Below, piece after piece: positions 32,396 to 41,292 of a DNA stretch of 64,000 nucleotides. The stretch is from Streptomyces sp. F001 (lineage in GTDB: Bacteria; Actinomycetota; Actinomycetes; Streptomycetales; Streptomycetaceae): positions 124,001-188,000 of the forward strand of contig NZ_QZWF01000007.1 of the NCBI RefSeq assembly GCF_004187715.1. The letters are read 5' to 3'. The position numbers and the translations under genes were made by a program. Numbering within the stretch: the stretch's first letter is position 1; each line of letters opens with the position of its first letter. The notes under the pieces were generated by a model. The model worked only from the letters and a program-made list of their open reading frames with translations. It was not told the origin of the DNA and did no database searches.

Positions 32396-33598
32396 TCAGG
32401 CCTTCGGTACCCGCACGATCAGCGCGTCACCCTGACCGCCGCCACCGCACAGGGCGGCCGCGCCGACCCCGCCGCCGCGCCGCTTCAGCTCCAGCGCCAG
32501 GTGCAGGACGAGACGGGCACCGGACATCCCGATCGGGTGACCCAGGGCAATGGCGCCGCCGTTGACATTCACCTTTTCGGTGGATACCCCGAGGTCCTTC
32601 ATCGACTGCACCGCCACGGCGGCGAAGGCCTCGTTGATCTCGATCAGGTCCAGGTCGGAGACCTCCAGGCCCTCCTTCTTCAGGGCGTGGAGGATGGCGT
32701 TGGAGGGCTGGGACTGGAGGCTGTTGTCCGGACCGGCCACGTTGCCGTGCGCGCCGATCTCCGCGATCCACTCCAGGCCGAGCTCCTGGGCCTTGGCCTT
32801 GCTCATGACGACGACCGCGGCCGCGCCGTCCGAGATCTGCGACGACGAACCCGCCGTGATCGTGCCGTCCTTCGAGAACGCCGGACGCAGCTTCGCCAGC
32901 GACTGAGCTGTCGTCTCCGCGCGGATGCCCTCGTCCTTGCTGAAGACGACGGGCTCGCCCTTGCGCTGCGGGATCTCCACCGGTGTGATCTCGGCCTCGA
33001 AGATGCCGTTCTTCTGGGCGGCGGCCGCGCGCTGATGGGACAGGGCGGCGATCTCGTCCTGCTCGGGGCGGGCGATGCCGAGGCGCGTGTTGTGCTTCTC
33101 GGTCGACTCGCCCATGGCGATGCCCTCGAAGGCGTCGGTCAGGCCGTCGTACGCCATGGCGTCGAGCATCTCCACCGCGCCGTACTTGAAGCCCTCGCGG
33201 GACTTCGGCAGCAGGTGGGGGGCGTTGGTCATGGACTCCTGACCGCCGGCGACGATCACGTCGAACTCGCCGGCGCGGATCAGCTGGTCGGCGAGCGCGA
33301 TGGCGTCGAGGCCGGACAGACACACCTTGTTGACGGTGAGCGCCGGGACGTTCATCGGGATACCGGCCTTGACGGCGGCCTGGCGGGCCGGGATCTGCCC
33401 CGCCCCGGCCTGGAGCACCTGGCCCATGATCACGTACTGCACCTGGTCGCCACCGATCCCCGCACGGTCGAGGGCGGCCTTGATCGCGAAGCCGCCGAGG
33501 TCGGCTCCGGAGAAGGTCTTCAGCGAGCCGAGCAACCGCCCCATGGGCGTCCGCGCGCCCGCGACGATCACCGAGGTCGTGCTGTTCGTTCCAGTCAT
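32396..33598 (-). CDS. Acetyl-CoA C-acetyltransferase (thiolase)
   Basis: 400 residues. The nucleophile is Cys93 in LTVNKVCLSGL; GGAIALGHPIG contains the His and the C-terminal CGGGGQGDA the second Cys. It condenses two acetyl-CoA to acetoacetyl-CoA, or cleaves 3-ketoacyl-CoA. Probably cotranscribed with meaB. Paired with the 3-hydroxyacyl-CoA dehydrogenase at 49876-50724 it can feed or drain the butyryl-CoA/ethylmalonyl-CoA route. Confidence 0.94.
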   Translation of the reverse strand: MTGTNSTTSVIVAGARTPMGRLLGSLKTFSGADLGGFAIKAALDRAGIGGDQVQYVIMGQVLQAGAGQIPARQAAVKAGIPMNVPALTVNKVCLSGLDAIALADQLIRAGEFDVIVAGGQESMTNAPHLLPKSREGFKYGAVEMLDAMAYDGLTDAFEGIAMGESTEKHNTRLGIARPEQDEIAALSHQRAAAAQKNGIFEAEITPVEIPQRKGEPVVFSKDEGIRAETTAQSLAKLRPAFSKDGTITAGSSSQISDGAAAVVVMSKAKAQELGLEWIAEIGAHGNVAGPDNSLQSQPSNAILHALKKEGLEVSDLDLIEINEAFAAVAVQSMKDLGVSTEKVNVNGGAIALGHPIGMSGARLVLHLALELKRRGGGVGAAALCGGGGQGDALIVRVPKA

Positions 33599-33748
33599 GA
33601 GCTGCGATCCCCTTACCGGCCTGCACGGGCCGAGGAGTGAACGAGGGTTTACTTCGAATGTACTGAGCGGTAGTCCACCCCGTCACCGGGCTGTCGGTGT
33701 GATCGCGCGCACGTTGCGTAACCACCTCCGGAGCGCTGCACTGATTTC

Positions 33749-34189
33749 ATGCTGACGCGAATCGACCACATCGGGATTGCCTGCCACGACCTCGACGCGA
33801 CCGTCGAGTTCTACCGGACCACCTACGGCTTCGAGGTGTTCCACACCGAGGTCAACGAGGAGCAGGGCGTGCGCGAGGCCATGCTCAAGATCAACGATAC
33901 GTCCGACGGCGGCGCTTCGTACCTGCAGCTCCTGGAACCGACCCGGGAGGACTCCACCGTCGCGAAGTGGCTCGCCAAGAACGGCGAGGGTGTCCACCAC
34001 ATCGCCTTCGGTACGGCAGATGTCGACGGCGAGGCCGCGGACATTCGCGACAAGGGCGTACGCGTTCTGTACGAGGAGCCGCGGCGCGGCTCCATGGGGT
34101 CACGGATCACCTTCCTGCACCCCAAGGACTGTCATGGCGTACTGACAGAACTGGTCACTTCGGCGCCGGTTGAGTCACCTGAGCACTGA
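33749..34189 (+). CDS. mce: Methylmalonyl-CoA epimerase
   Basis: 146 residues, full length for the family. A glyoxalase-fold protein with metal ligands His7 (RIDHIGIA), a second His in GVHHIAFGT and Glu in CHGVLTEL. It interconverts the 2R and 2S forms of methylmalonyl-CoA so that the B12-dependent mutase and the carboxylase can be connected. Divergent from the thiolase-meaB pair, with scy downstream. Confidence 0.93.
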   Translation: MLTRIDHIGIACHDLDATVEFYRTTYGFEVFHTEVNEEQGVREAMLKINDTSDGGASYLQLLEPTREDSTVAKWLAKNGEGVHHIAFGTADVDGEAADIRDKGVRVLYEEPRRGSMGSRITFLHPKDCHGVLTELVTSAPVESPEH

Positions 34190-34402
34190 CCCTCGTACAT
34201 ATGGGCCGGTAGGGTTGGGGGGCGGTCGCCGCTCTGTCCAGGGTGACCGCCATGTCCGGGGTCCGGGTTTCGGGGGACGAGCGTCGGGGCAGCAGCCCAT
34301 GCTCCGTCGTTGATCTGACACCATTCCCCGGGGGCCCCGTTCGGCGGATGGACGGAGCTCGTTTGGAGAGACTTGCGACCAGGGGACGGATGGGACCGCG
34401 CA

Positions 34403-37400
34403 GTGCGGGGCTACGAGAGCCAGGAGCGAGAGCCGGCGGCTGACGTCGATCACCTCACTCGGTTCGAAGCCGAGATGAAACGGCTGAAGACCGAACGGGA
34501 AAAGGCGATCCAGCACGCCGAGGACCTCGGCTACCAGGTCGAGGTACTGCGCGCCAAGCTGCATGAGGCGCGGCGCACGCTCATGACCCGGCCTGCCTAT
34601 GACAGCGCCGACATCGGCTATCAGGCCGAACAGTTGCTGCGCAACGCCCAGATGCAGGCCGACCAGATCCGTGCCGACGCCGAGCGCGAGCTGAGCCAGG
34701 CCCGGACGCAGACCCAGCGCATCCTCCAGGAGCACGCCGAGCAGGCAGCCCGGTTGCAGGCCGAGCTGCACGCCGAGGCGGTGGCCCGCCGTCAGCAGCT
34801 GGACCAGGAGCTCGCGGAGCGCCGGCAGAACGTCGAGTCGCACGTCAACGAGAACGTGGCCTGGGCCGAGCAGCTGCGCGCCCGCACCGAGCAGCAGGCC
34901 CGTCGCCTGCTGGAGGAGTCCCGCGCCGAGGCCGCGCAGGCCATGACGGCCGCCCGCGCGGAGGCCGAGCGGCTGGTCACCGAGGCACGGCAGCGGCTGC
35001 AGAACGAGGCCGAGTCGGCCCGCGCCGAGGCGGAGCAGCTGCTGCGCCGGGCTCGTACGGATGCCGAGCGGCTGCTGAACGCCGCCTCCACGCAGGCGCA
35101 GGAGGCCACCGACCACGCCGAGCAGCTGCGCAGTTCCACCGTCACCGAGTCCGACACCGCGCGCCGCCAGGCCGCCGAGCTGAGCCGGGCCGCCGAGCAG
35201 CGCATGACGGAGGCCGAGGAGGCGTTGCGCAAGGCGCAGTCCGAGGCGGAGAAGCTCGTCACCGAGGCCAAGGAGGCCGCGGCCAAGGCGCTGGCCGGCG
35301 CCGAGGCGGCCAACGAGACCCGCACCCGGACGGCCAAGGAGCAGGTCGCCCGGCTGGTCAGCGAGGCCACCAAGGAGGCCGAGACCACCAAGGCGGAGGC
35401 CGAGCAGGTCGTCGCCGACGCCCGCGCCGAGGCCGAGAAGATCGTCGCGGAGGCCGCCGAGAAGGCCCGTACGATCACCGCCGAGGAGACCGCCGGCCAG
35501 CTGTCCAAGGCGGCCAGGACCGCCGAGGACGTGCTCAACAAGGCGTCGGAGGACGCCAAGAACACCACCAAGGCCGCCGCCGAGGAGGCCGAGCGGATCC
35601 GCCGGGAGGCCGAGACCGAGGCGGACCGGCTGCGGGCCGAGGCGCACGACATCGCCGAGCAGCTCAAGGGCGCGGCGAAGGACGACACCAAGGAGTACCG
35701 CGCCAAGACGGTCGAGCTGCAGGAGGAGGCGCGCCGGCTGCGCGGCGAGGCCGAGCAGCTGCGGGCCGACGCGGTCGCCGAGGGCGAGAAGATCCGCGCC
35801 GAGGCCCGCAAGGAGGCCGTCCAGCAGATCGAGGAGGCGGCCAAGACCGCCGAGGAGCTGCTGGCCAAGGCCAAGGCGGACGCGGACGAGCTGCGGCAGA
35901 AGGCCACGACGGACAGCGAGAAGGTCCGTACGGAGGCCATCGAGCGGGCGACGACGCTGCGCCGGCAGGCCGAGGAGACCCTTCAGCGCACCCGCCAGGA
36001 GGCCGAGCGGCACCGCGAGGAGGTCGTCGAGCAGGCCGAGGGCATCAAGGCCGACGCCGAGCGCGCCGCACGGGAGCTGCACGAGGAGACCGAGCGTGCC
36101 GTGGAGGCCCGCCGTGCTCAGGCCGCCGACGAGCTGACCCGGCTGCACACCGAGGCCGAGCAGCGGCTCGCCGCCGCCGAGCAGGCGCTGACCGACGCCC
36201 GTGAGGAGGCCGCGCGGATCCGCCGCGAGGCCGCCGAGGAGACCGAGCGGCTGCGCGCCGAGTCGGCCGAGCGGATCCGCACGCTCCGGGCGCAGGCCGA
36301 GGCGGAGGCCGAACGGCTGCGCGACGAGGCCGCGTCGGACGCGTCCGCCTCCCGCGCGGAGGGCGAGGCCGTCGCCGTACGCCTGCGGTCGGAGGCGGCG
36401 GCGGAGGCCGAGCGGCTGAAGTCGGAGGCGCAGGACACCGCCGACCGGGTACGGGCCGAGGCGCAGGCCGCGGCCGAGCGGCTGGCGCAGGAGGCGTCCG
36501 AGACGCTGGCCGCCGCGCAGGAGGAGGCCGCCCGGCGCCGCCGCGAGGCCGAGGAGTTCCTCGGTTCGGCCCGCCAGGAGGCCGACCAGGAGCGCGAGCG
36601 GGCCCGGGAGCAGAGCGAGGAACTGCTGGCCGTGGCGCGGGCCCGCGTGGAGGAGGCGCAGACCGAGGCCCTGCGCCTGGTCGAGGAGGCCGACCGGCGC
36701 GCCACCGAGATGGTCTCGGCCGCCGAGCAGCACGCCCAGCAGGTCCGGGACTCCGTGACCGGGCTGCACGAGCAGGCGCAGGAGGAGATCCAGGGCCTGC
36801 GGTCCGCCGCCGAGCACGCGGCGGACCGTACCCGGCGCGAGGCGCAGGAGGAGGCGGACCGGGTCCGCGCCGACGCCTACGCCGAGCGGGAACGGGCCAC
36901 CGAGGACGCGGGCCGTGCGCGGCGCGAGGCGAACGAGGAGACGGAGGCCGCCAGGGCGCTCGCCGAGCGCACCCTGGCGGAGGCGATCGCCGAGTCCGAA
37001 CGGCTGCGCGCCGAGGCGGCCGAGCACGCCCAGCGGGTGCGTACGGAGGCCTCGGACAGCATCGCGCAGGCCGAGCAGGACGCGTCGCGCACCCGGGCGG
37101 ACGCCCGCGAGGACGCCAACCGGATCCGTTCGGACGCGGCGACGCAGGCGGACACGCTCATCACCGAGGCGCGCTCCGAGGCGGAGCGGCTCACCTCGGA
37201 GACGGCCACGGAGGCCGAGCGAGTGCGGGCCGAGTCGGTCGCCAAGGCCGAGCAGCTGATCGGGGACGCCACCGGGGACGCGGAGCGGCTGCGCGCGGAG
37301 GCCGCCGAGACGGTCGGGTCGGCGCGGCAGCACGCCGAGCGGATCCGGGTGGAGTCGGAGCGGGTCCGGGCCGATGCGGCGGCGGAGGCCGAACGGCTGA

Positions 37401-38251
37401 CGACGGCGGCGCGCAAGGAGGCCGAGCGGACCCTCGACGAGGCCCGCCAGGAGTCCAACAAGCGGCGTTCCGAGGCGGCCGAGCAGGTCGACAAGCTCAT
37501 CACGGAGACCACGGCGGAGGCGGACAAGCTGCTCACCGAGGCCCAGCAACAGGCGCTCAAGACCACCGCGGACGCCGAGGCGCAGGCCGACACCATGGTG
37601 GGCGCGGCCCGCAAGGAGGCCGACCGGCTGGTCTCCGAGGCGACGGTCGAGGGCAACTCCCGGGTGGAGAAGGCCCGTACGGATGCGGACGAACTGCTGG
37701 TCGGCGCGCGCCGGGACGCGACGGCGATCCGGGAGCGGGCGGAGGAGCTGCGCGAGCGGATCACGGCCGAGATCGAGGAGCTGCACGAGCGGGCCCGCCG
37801 TGAGGCCGCCGAGACGATGAAGTCGACCGGTGACCGCTGCGACGCGCTCATCAAGGCCGCCGAGGAGCAGCTCGCCAAGGCCCAGGCGAAGGCCAAGGAG
37901 CTGGTGTCGGAGGCCAACTCCGAGGCCGGCAAGGTGCGGATCGCCGCCGTGAAGAAGGCCGAGGGACTTCTGAAGGAGGCCGAGCAGAAGAAATCGGCGC
38001 TCGTCAAGGAGGCCGAGGAGATCAAGGCCGAGGCGGTCCGCGAGGCCCAGCGCACGGTCGAGGAGGGCAAGCGCGAGCTCGAGACCCTGGTGCGGCGCCG
38101 CGAGGACATCAACGCGGAGATCTCCCGTGTCCAGGACGTGCTGGAAGCGTTGGAGTCTTTTGAGGCCCCGTCATCCGGCAAGGACGGCGGAGTCAGGGCG
38201 GGCGCCGCGGTGGGCGCGCAGCGTTCGGGTGGCAAGTCGTCGGACGGGTAG
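34403..38251 (+). CDS. scy: Scy, large coiled-coil polarity protein
   Basis: 1282 residues from a GTG at 34403 (GGGA 7 bases upstream; TTG at 34373 behind GGAGAG is the alternative). Nearly the whole chain from about 25 to 1240 is coiled coil, with countless AEAERLRAEA-type units and few Pro or Gly. Known Scy in S. coelicolor is the scaffold at the hyphal tip that gathers DivIVA and FilP and recruits ParA. Such proteins carry a mixed heptad/hendecad 51-residue repeat. The tail (ESFEAPSSGKDGG) is short and uncoiled. Older annotations call it cellulose-binding; nothing here supports that. Confidence 0.92.
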   Translation: MRGYESQEREPAADVDHLTRFEAEMKRLKTEREKAIQHAEDLGYQVEVLRAKLHEARRTLMTRPAYDSADIGYQAEQLLRNAQMQADQIRADAERELSQARTQTQRILQEHAEQAARLQAELHAEAVARRQQLDQELAERRQNVESHVNENVAWAEQLRARTEQQARRLLEESRAEAAQAMTAARAEAERLVTEARQRLQNEAESARAEAEQLLRRARTDAERLLNAASTQAQEATDHAEQLRSSTVTESDTARRQAAELSRAAEQRMTEAEEALRKAQSEAEKLVTEAKEAAAKALAGAEAANETRTRTAKEQVARLVSEATKEAETTKAEAEQVVADARAEAEKIVAEAAEKARTITAEETAGQLSKAARTAEDVLNKASEDAKNTTKAAAEEAERIRREAETEADRLRAEAHDIAEQLKGAAKDDTKEYRAKTVELQEEARRLRGEAEQLRADAVAEGEKIRAEARKEAVQQIEEAAKTAEELLAKAKADADELRQKATTDSEKVRTEAIERATTLRRQAEETLQRTRQEAERHREEVVEQAEGIKADAERAARELHEETERAVEARRAQAADELTRLHTEAEQRLAAAEQALTDAREEAARIRREAAEETERLRAESAERIRTLRAQAEAEAERLRDEAASDASASRAEGEAVAVRLRSEAAAEAERLKSEAQDTADRVRAEAQAAAERLAQEASETLAAAQEEAARRRREAEEFLGSARQEADQERERAREQSEELLAVARARVEEAQTEALRLVEEADRRATEMVSAAEQHAQQVRDSVTGLHEQAQEEIQGLRSAAEHAADRTRREAQEEADRVRADAYAERERATEDAGRARREANEETEAARALAERTLAEAIAESERLRAEAAEHAQRVRTEASDSIAQAEQDASRTRADAREDANRIRSDAATQADTLITEARSEAERLTSETATEAERVRAESVAKAEQLIGDATGDAERLRAEAAETVGSARQHAERIRVESERVRADAAAEAERLTTAARKEAERTLDEARQESNKRRSEAAEQVDKLITETTAEADKLLTEAQQQALKTTADAEAQADTMVGAARKEADRLVSEATVEGNSRVEKARTDADELLVGARRDATAIRERAEELRERITAEIEELHERARREAAETMKSTGDRCDALIKAAEEQLAKAQAKAKELVSEANSEAGKVRIAAVKKAEGLLKEAEQKKSALVKEAEEIKAEAVREAQRTVEEGKRELETLVRRREDINAEISRVQDVLEALESFEAPSSGKDGGVRAGAAVGAQRSGGKSSDG

Positions 38252-38434
38252 TCAGGAGGTCTGGTTCGGGGCACCTTCTGACCTTTTGGGTAAGTCTTTC
38301 GCAAGCGGTCCGACGGTTAGCCACTCAAAAGGGGTGTCATTCTCCAGATCAAACACGCATCCGCTCGATGACACGCCGCCTTGGCCCCTAGGATTCCACC
38401 TATCACCTCACCGGTCTCATTCGACAGGAACCCC

Positions 38435-39373
38435 ATGAGCGACACTTCCCCCTACGGCTTCGAGCTTGTGCGGCGTGGATACGACCGCGCTCAGGTGGAC
38501 GAACGTATCTCCAAGCTCGTCTCCGACCGTGACAGCGCTCTCGCCCGCATCACCGCTCTGGAAAAGCGCATCGAGGAGCTCCACCTCGAAACGCAGAACG
38601 CCCAGGCCCAGGTGAACGACGCCGAGCCGTCGTACGCCGGTCTCGGCGCGCGTGTCGAGAAGATCCTCCGCCTCGCCGAGGAGGAGGCCAAGGACCTGCG
38701 CGAGGAGGCCCGTCGCGCGGCCGAGCAGCACCGTGAGCTCGCCGAGTCGGCGGCCCAGCAGGTGCGCAACGACGCCGAGTCGTTCGCGGCGGAACGTAAG
38801 GCCAAGGCCGAGGACGAGGGCGTCCGGATCGTCGAGAAGGCCAAGAGTGAGGCCTCCCAGCTGCGTGCCGAGGCGCAGAAGGACGCGCAGTCCAAGCGGG
38901 AGGAGGCCGACGCGCTCTTCGAGGAGACCCGCGCCAAGGCCGCGCAGGCCGCCGCCGACTTCGAGACGAACCTCGCCAAGCGCCGCGAGCAGTCCGAGCG
39001 CGACCTGGCGTCCCGTCAGGCCAAGGCCGAGAAGCGCCTCGCCGAGATCGAGCACCGGGCCGAGCAGCTGCGCCTGGAGGCCGAGAAGCTGCGCACGGAC
39101 GCCGAGCGCCGCGCCCGCCAGACGGTGGAGACGGCCCAGCGCCAGGCCGAGGACATCGTGGCCGACGCCAACGCCAAGGCCGACCGGATCCGCTCGGAAT
39201 CCGAGCGCGAGCTGGCCGCCCTCACCAACCGCCGCGACTCCATCAACGCGCAGCTGACCAATGTGCGCGAGATGCTGGCGACCCTCACGGGCGCCGCGGT
39301 GGCAGCGACCGGCGCCCCGGCGACGGAGGACGAGCCGATCTCCCGTGGGGTTCCGGCGCAGCAGACCCGGTAA
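38435..39373 (+). CDS. filP: FilP, intermediate filament-like coiled-coil protein
   Basis: 312 residues from the ATG at 38435, with CAGGAA upstream. A short DivIVA-like N-terminal motif (GFELVRRGYDRAQVDERI) is followed by a coiled-coil rod (about 25-285) and a Pro/Thr-rich tail. FilP forms cytoskeletal networks behind the hyphal tip and gives hyphae stiffness. Partner of Scy just upstream; the 183-bp gap holds a TAGGAT -10-like box at 38389-38394, so it probably has its own promoter. Confidence 0.93.
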   Translation: MSDTSPYGFELVRRGYDRAQVDERISKLVSDRDSALARITALEKRIEELHLETQNAQAQVNDAEPSYAGLGARVEKILRLAEEEAKDLREEARRAAEQHRELAESAAQQVRNDAESFAAERKAKAEDEGVRIVEKAKSEASQLRAEAQKDAQSKREEADALFEETRAKAAQAAADFETNLAKRREQSERDLASRQAKAEKRLAEIEHRAEQLRLEAEKLRTDAERRARQTVETAQRQAEDIVADANAKADRIRSESERELAALTNRRDSINAQLTNVREMLATLTGAAVAATGAPATEDEPISRGVPAQQTR

Positions 39374-39404
39374 CCGGTCGGAATACGCCGTCTGAACATC
39401 TGCG

Positions 39405-39436
39405 AAGCCCTCTGCCACTCCGGTGGCAGAGGGCTT
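39405..39436 (+). terminator. Terminator of filP
   Basis: AAGCCCTCTGCCAC (39405-39418) pairs perfectly with GTGGCAGAGGGCTT (39423-39436) around TCCG; TGTACCGTTTT follows. Confidence 0.85.
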
Positions 39437-39458
39437 TGTACCGTTTTAGCGTTGCCGC

Positions 39459-40406
39459 ATGATCGAGCTCGAGGGGCTGACGAAACGGTACGGCGAGAAG
39501 GTGGCGGTCAACCATCTGACGTTCACCGTCAGACCGGGCATCGTCACGGGCTTCCTCGGCCCCAACGGCGCCGGCAAGTCCACGACGATGCGGATGATGC
39601 TCGGCCTGGACCGGCCCACCGCCGGGGACGTCCGCATCGACGGCAAACACTACGACCAGCTCAAGGACCCGCTGAAGTACATCGGCGCCCTGCTCGACGC
39701 CAAGGCCGTGCACGGCGGGCGCAGCGCCTTCAACCATCTGCTGTGCCTGGCGCAGGCCAACGGCATCCCGAAGAGCCGGGTGCACGAGGTGCTCGACACG
39801 GTGGGCCTCACGGCGGTCGCGCGGAAGAAGGCCAAGGGTTTCTCGCTCGGCATGGGGCAGCGGCTGGGCATCGCGGGCGCACTGCTCGGCGATCCACGGA
39901 TCCTGATGTTCGACGAGCCGGTGAACGGGCTGGACCCCGAGGGCATCCACTGGATCCGCAACCTGATGAAATCGCTGGCCGCGCAGGGCCGTACCGTCTT
40001 CGTCTCCTCCCATCTGATGAGCGAGATGGCGCTGACCGCCGACCACATCGTCGTCATCGGCCAGGGCCGACTGCTCGCCGACACCTCCATGCCCGACTTC
40101 ATCGCACGGAACTCACGCAGTTACGTCCGGATCCGCACCCCGCAGCGCGAGCGGCTGCTCGATGTGCTGTACGGGGCCGGTATCACGGTCGTCGAGACCG
40201 GCAGCGGGGCGCTCGAGGTGGACGGCGGCAAGTCCGAGCGGATCGGTGAGCTGGCCGCGCAGCACCAGATCGTGCTGCATGAGCTGAGCCCACAGCAGGC
40301 CTCCCTGGAGGAGGCGTTCATGCAGTTGACCGCGGAGTCCGTGGAGTACCACGCGCATTCCGACACGCCTGTGCAGCAGTGGGGCGAAACCTGGAGGAAG
40401 GGCTGA
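39459..40406 (+). CDS. ABC-2 exporter ATP-binding protein (first pair)
   Basis: 315 residues. Walker A GPNGAGKST (34-42), a signature SLGMGQRLG in place of LSGGQ, Walker B ILMFDEPVNGLDP and the His switch SSHLMSEM. The C-terminal 80 residues are the extra domain of the drug-resistance type (DrrA/CcmA). Energises the permease that follows. TAGCGT lies 6 bases before the ATG without a Shine-Dalgarno, so the mRNA is probably leaderless. Cargo unknown. Confidence 0.92.
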   Translation: MIELEGLTKRYGEKVAVNHLTFTVRPGIVTGFLGPNGAGKSTTMRMMLGLDRPTAGDVRIDGKHYDQLKDPLKYIGALLDAKAVHGGRSAFNHLLCLAQANGIPKSRVHEVLDTVGLTAVARKKAKGFSLGMGQRLGIAGALLGDPRILMFDEPVNGLDPEGIHWIRNLMKSLAAQGRTVFVSSHLMSEMALTADHIVVIGQGRLLADTSMPDFIARNSRSYVRIRTPQRERLLDVLYGAGITVVETGSGALEVDGGKSERIGELAAQHQIVLHELSPQQASLEEAFMQLTAESVEYHAHSDTPVQQWGETWRKG

Positions 40407-40408
40407 GC

Positions 40409-41179
40409 ATGGCGGCGACCCAGGTCATCCGGTCCGAGTGGACGAAGATCCGCTCTGTCGCGTCCACGGTGTGGACGCTCTCCCTCGCCGTGGTGGTCAC
40501 CATCGCCCTCGGCATGCTGATCTCGGCACTGTCGAAGAGCGAGTTCGAGAACATGAACGCGCGGGACAGGCTCTCCTTCGACCCTACGTTCATCAGCTTC
40601 GCCGGCATGAGCCTCGGTCAGCTCGCGCTGATCGTGTTCGGGGTGCTCGTGGTCTCCAACGAGTACAGCACCGGCATGATCCGCACCTCGCTGGCGGCCG
40701 TACCGCAGCGCGGCACGTTCCTGTTCAGCAAGCTTGCGGTCGCCACCCTGCTCGCCCTGGTCGTCGGCATGGCCACCAGCTTCGTGACCTTCTTCCTCGG
40801 GCAGGCGATGCTCGGCGACCTGAGCGCCCGGATCGGCGATCCGGGTGTGCTGCGCGCGGTGATCGGCGGCGGCGTCTACATGACCCTCATCGCGATGTTC
40901 TCGATGGGCGTCGCCGCGATGCTGCGTTCGCCGATGCTGTCGCTGGGCATCCTGATGCCGTTCTTCTTCCTGATCTCCAACATCCTGGGCAATGTCTCGG
41001 CCACCAAGAAGGTCGGCCAGTTCCTGCCCGACCAGGCCGGCAGCAAGATCATGCAGGTGGTCGTCCCGGTCGACGACGACGTTCCGTACGGCCCCTGGGG
41101 CGGGCTCGCGATCATGGTGCTGTGGGTGCTGGCGGCGCTCATCGGCGGTTACGTGCTGCTGAAGAAGCGGGACGCGTGA
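40409..41179 (+). CDS. ABC-2 exporter permease (first pair)
   Basis: 256 residues from the ATG at 40409, 2 bases after the ATPase stop, behind GGAGGAAG. About six membrane helices; the opening ATQVIRSEWTKIRSVASTVW is the typical start of Streptomyces ABC-2 permeases. Ends KKRDA. Resembles the second permease in SEWTKIRSV and in ASEYGTGMIR / SNEYSTGMIR. Confidence 0.9.
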   Translation: MAATQVIRSEWTKIRSVASTVWTLSLAVVVTIALGMLISALSKSEFENMNARDRLSFDPTFISFAGMSLGQLALIVFGVLVVSNEYSTGMIRTSLAAVPQRGTFLFSKLAVATLLALVVGMATSFVTFFLGQAMLGDLSARIGDPGVLRAVIGGGVYMTLIAMFSMGVAAMLRSPMLSLGILMPFFFLISNILGNVSATKKVGQFLPDQAGSKIMQVVVPVDDDVPYGPWGGLAIMVLWVLAALIGGYVLLKKRDA

Positions 41180-41292
41180 TCGTGGAAGGTTTTTTACCCG
41201 CTCTTGGAGGGAACCGTCAGCGACTCGATATCCTCCTAACCCTTACGGGGGCGTGTGCCCCGCTGTCCTGAACCTTTCGATGGGTGCGGAGC

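Noticed and set aside
34175..37786. Very long open frame opposite scy
   Set aside because: It mirrors the AEAERLRAEA codon pattern of Scy; Leu/Gly/Arg-rich low-complexity protein without any domain. A by-product of GC-rich coiled-coil coding sequence.
34403..38251. Short repeats that could be taken for a CRISPR array
   Set aside because: Repeats are in frame, vary gradually and code for coiled coil; no fixed spacer length and no cas genes.
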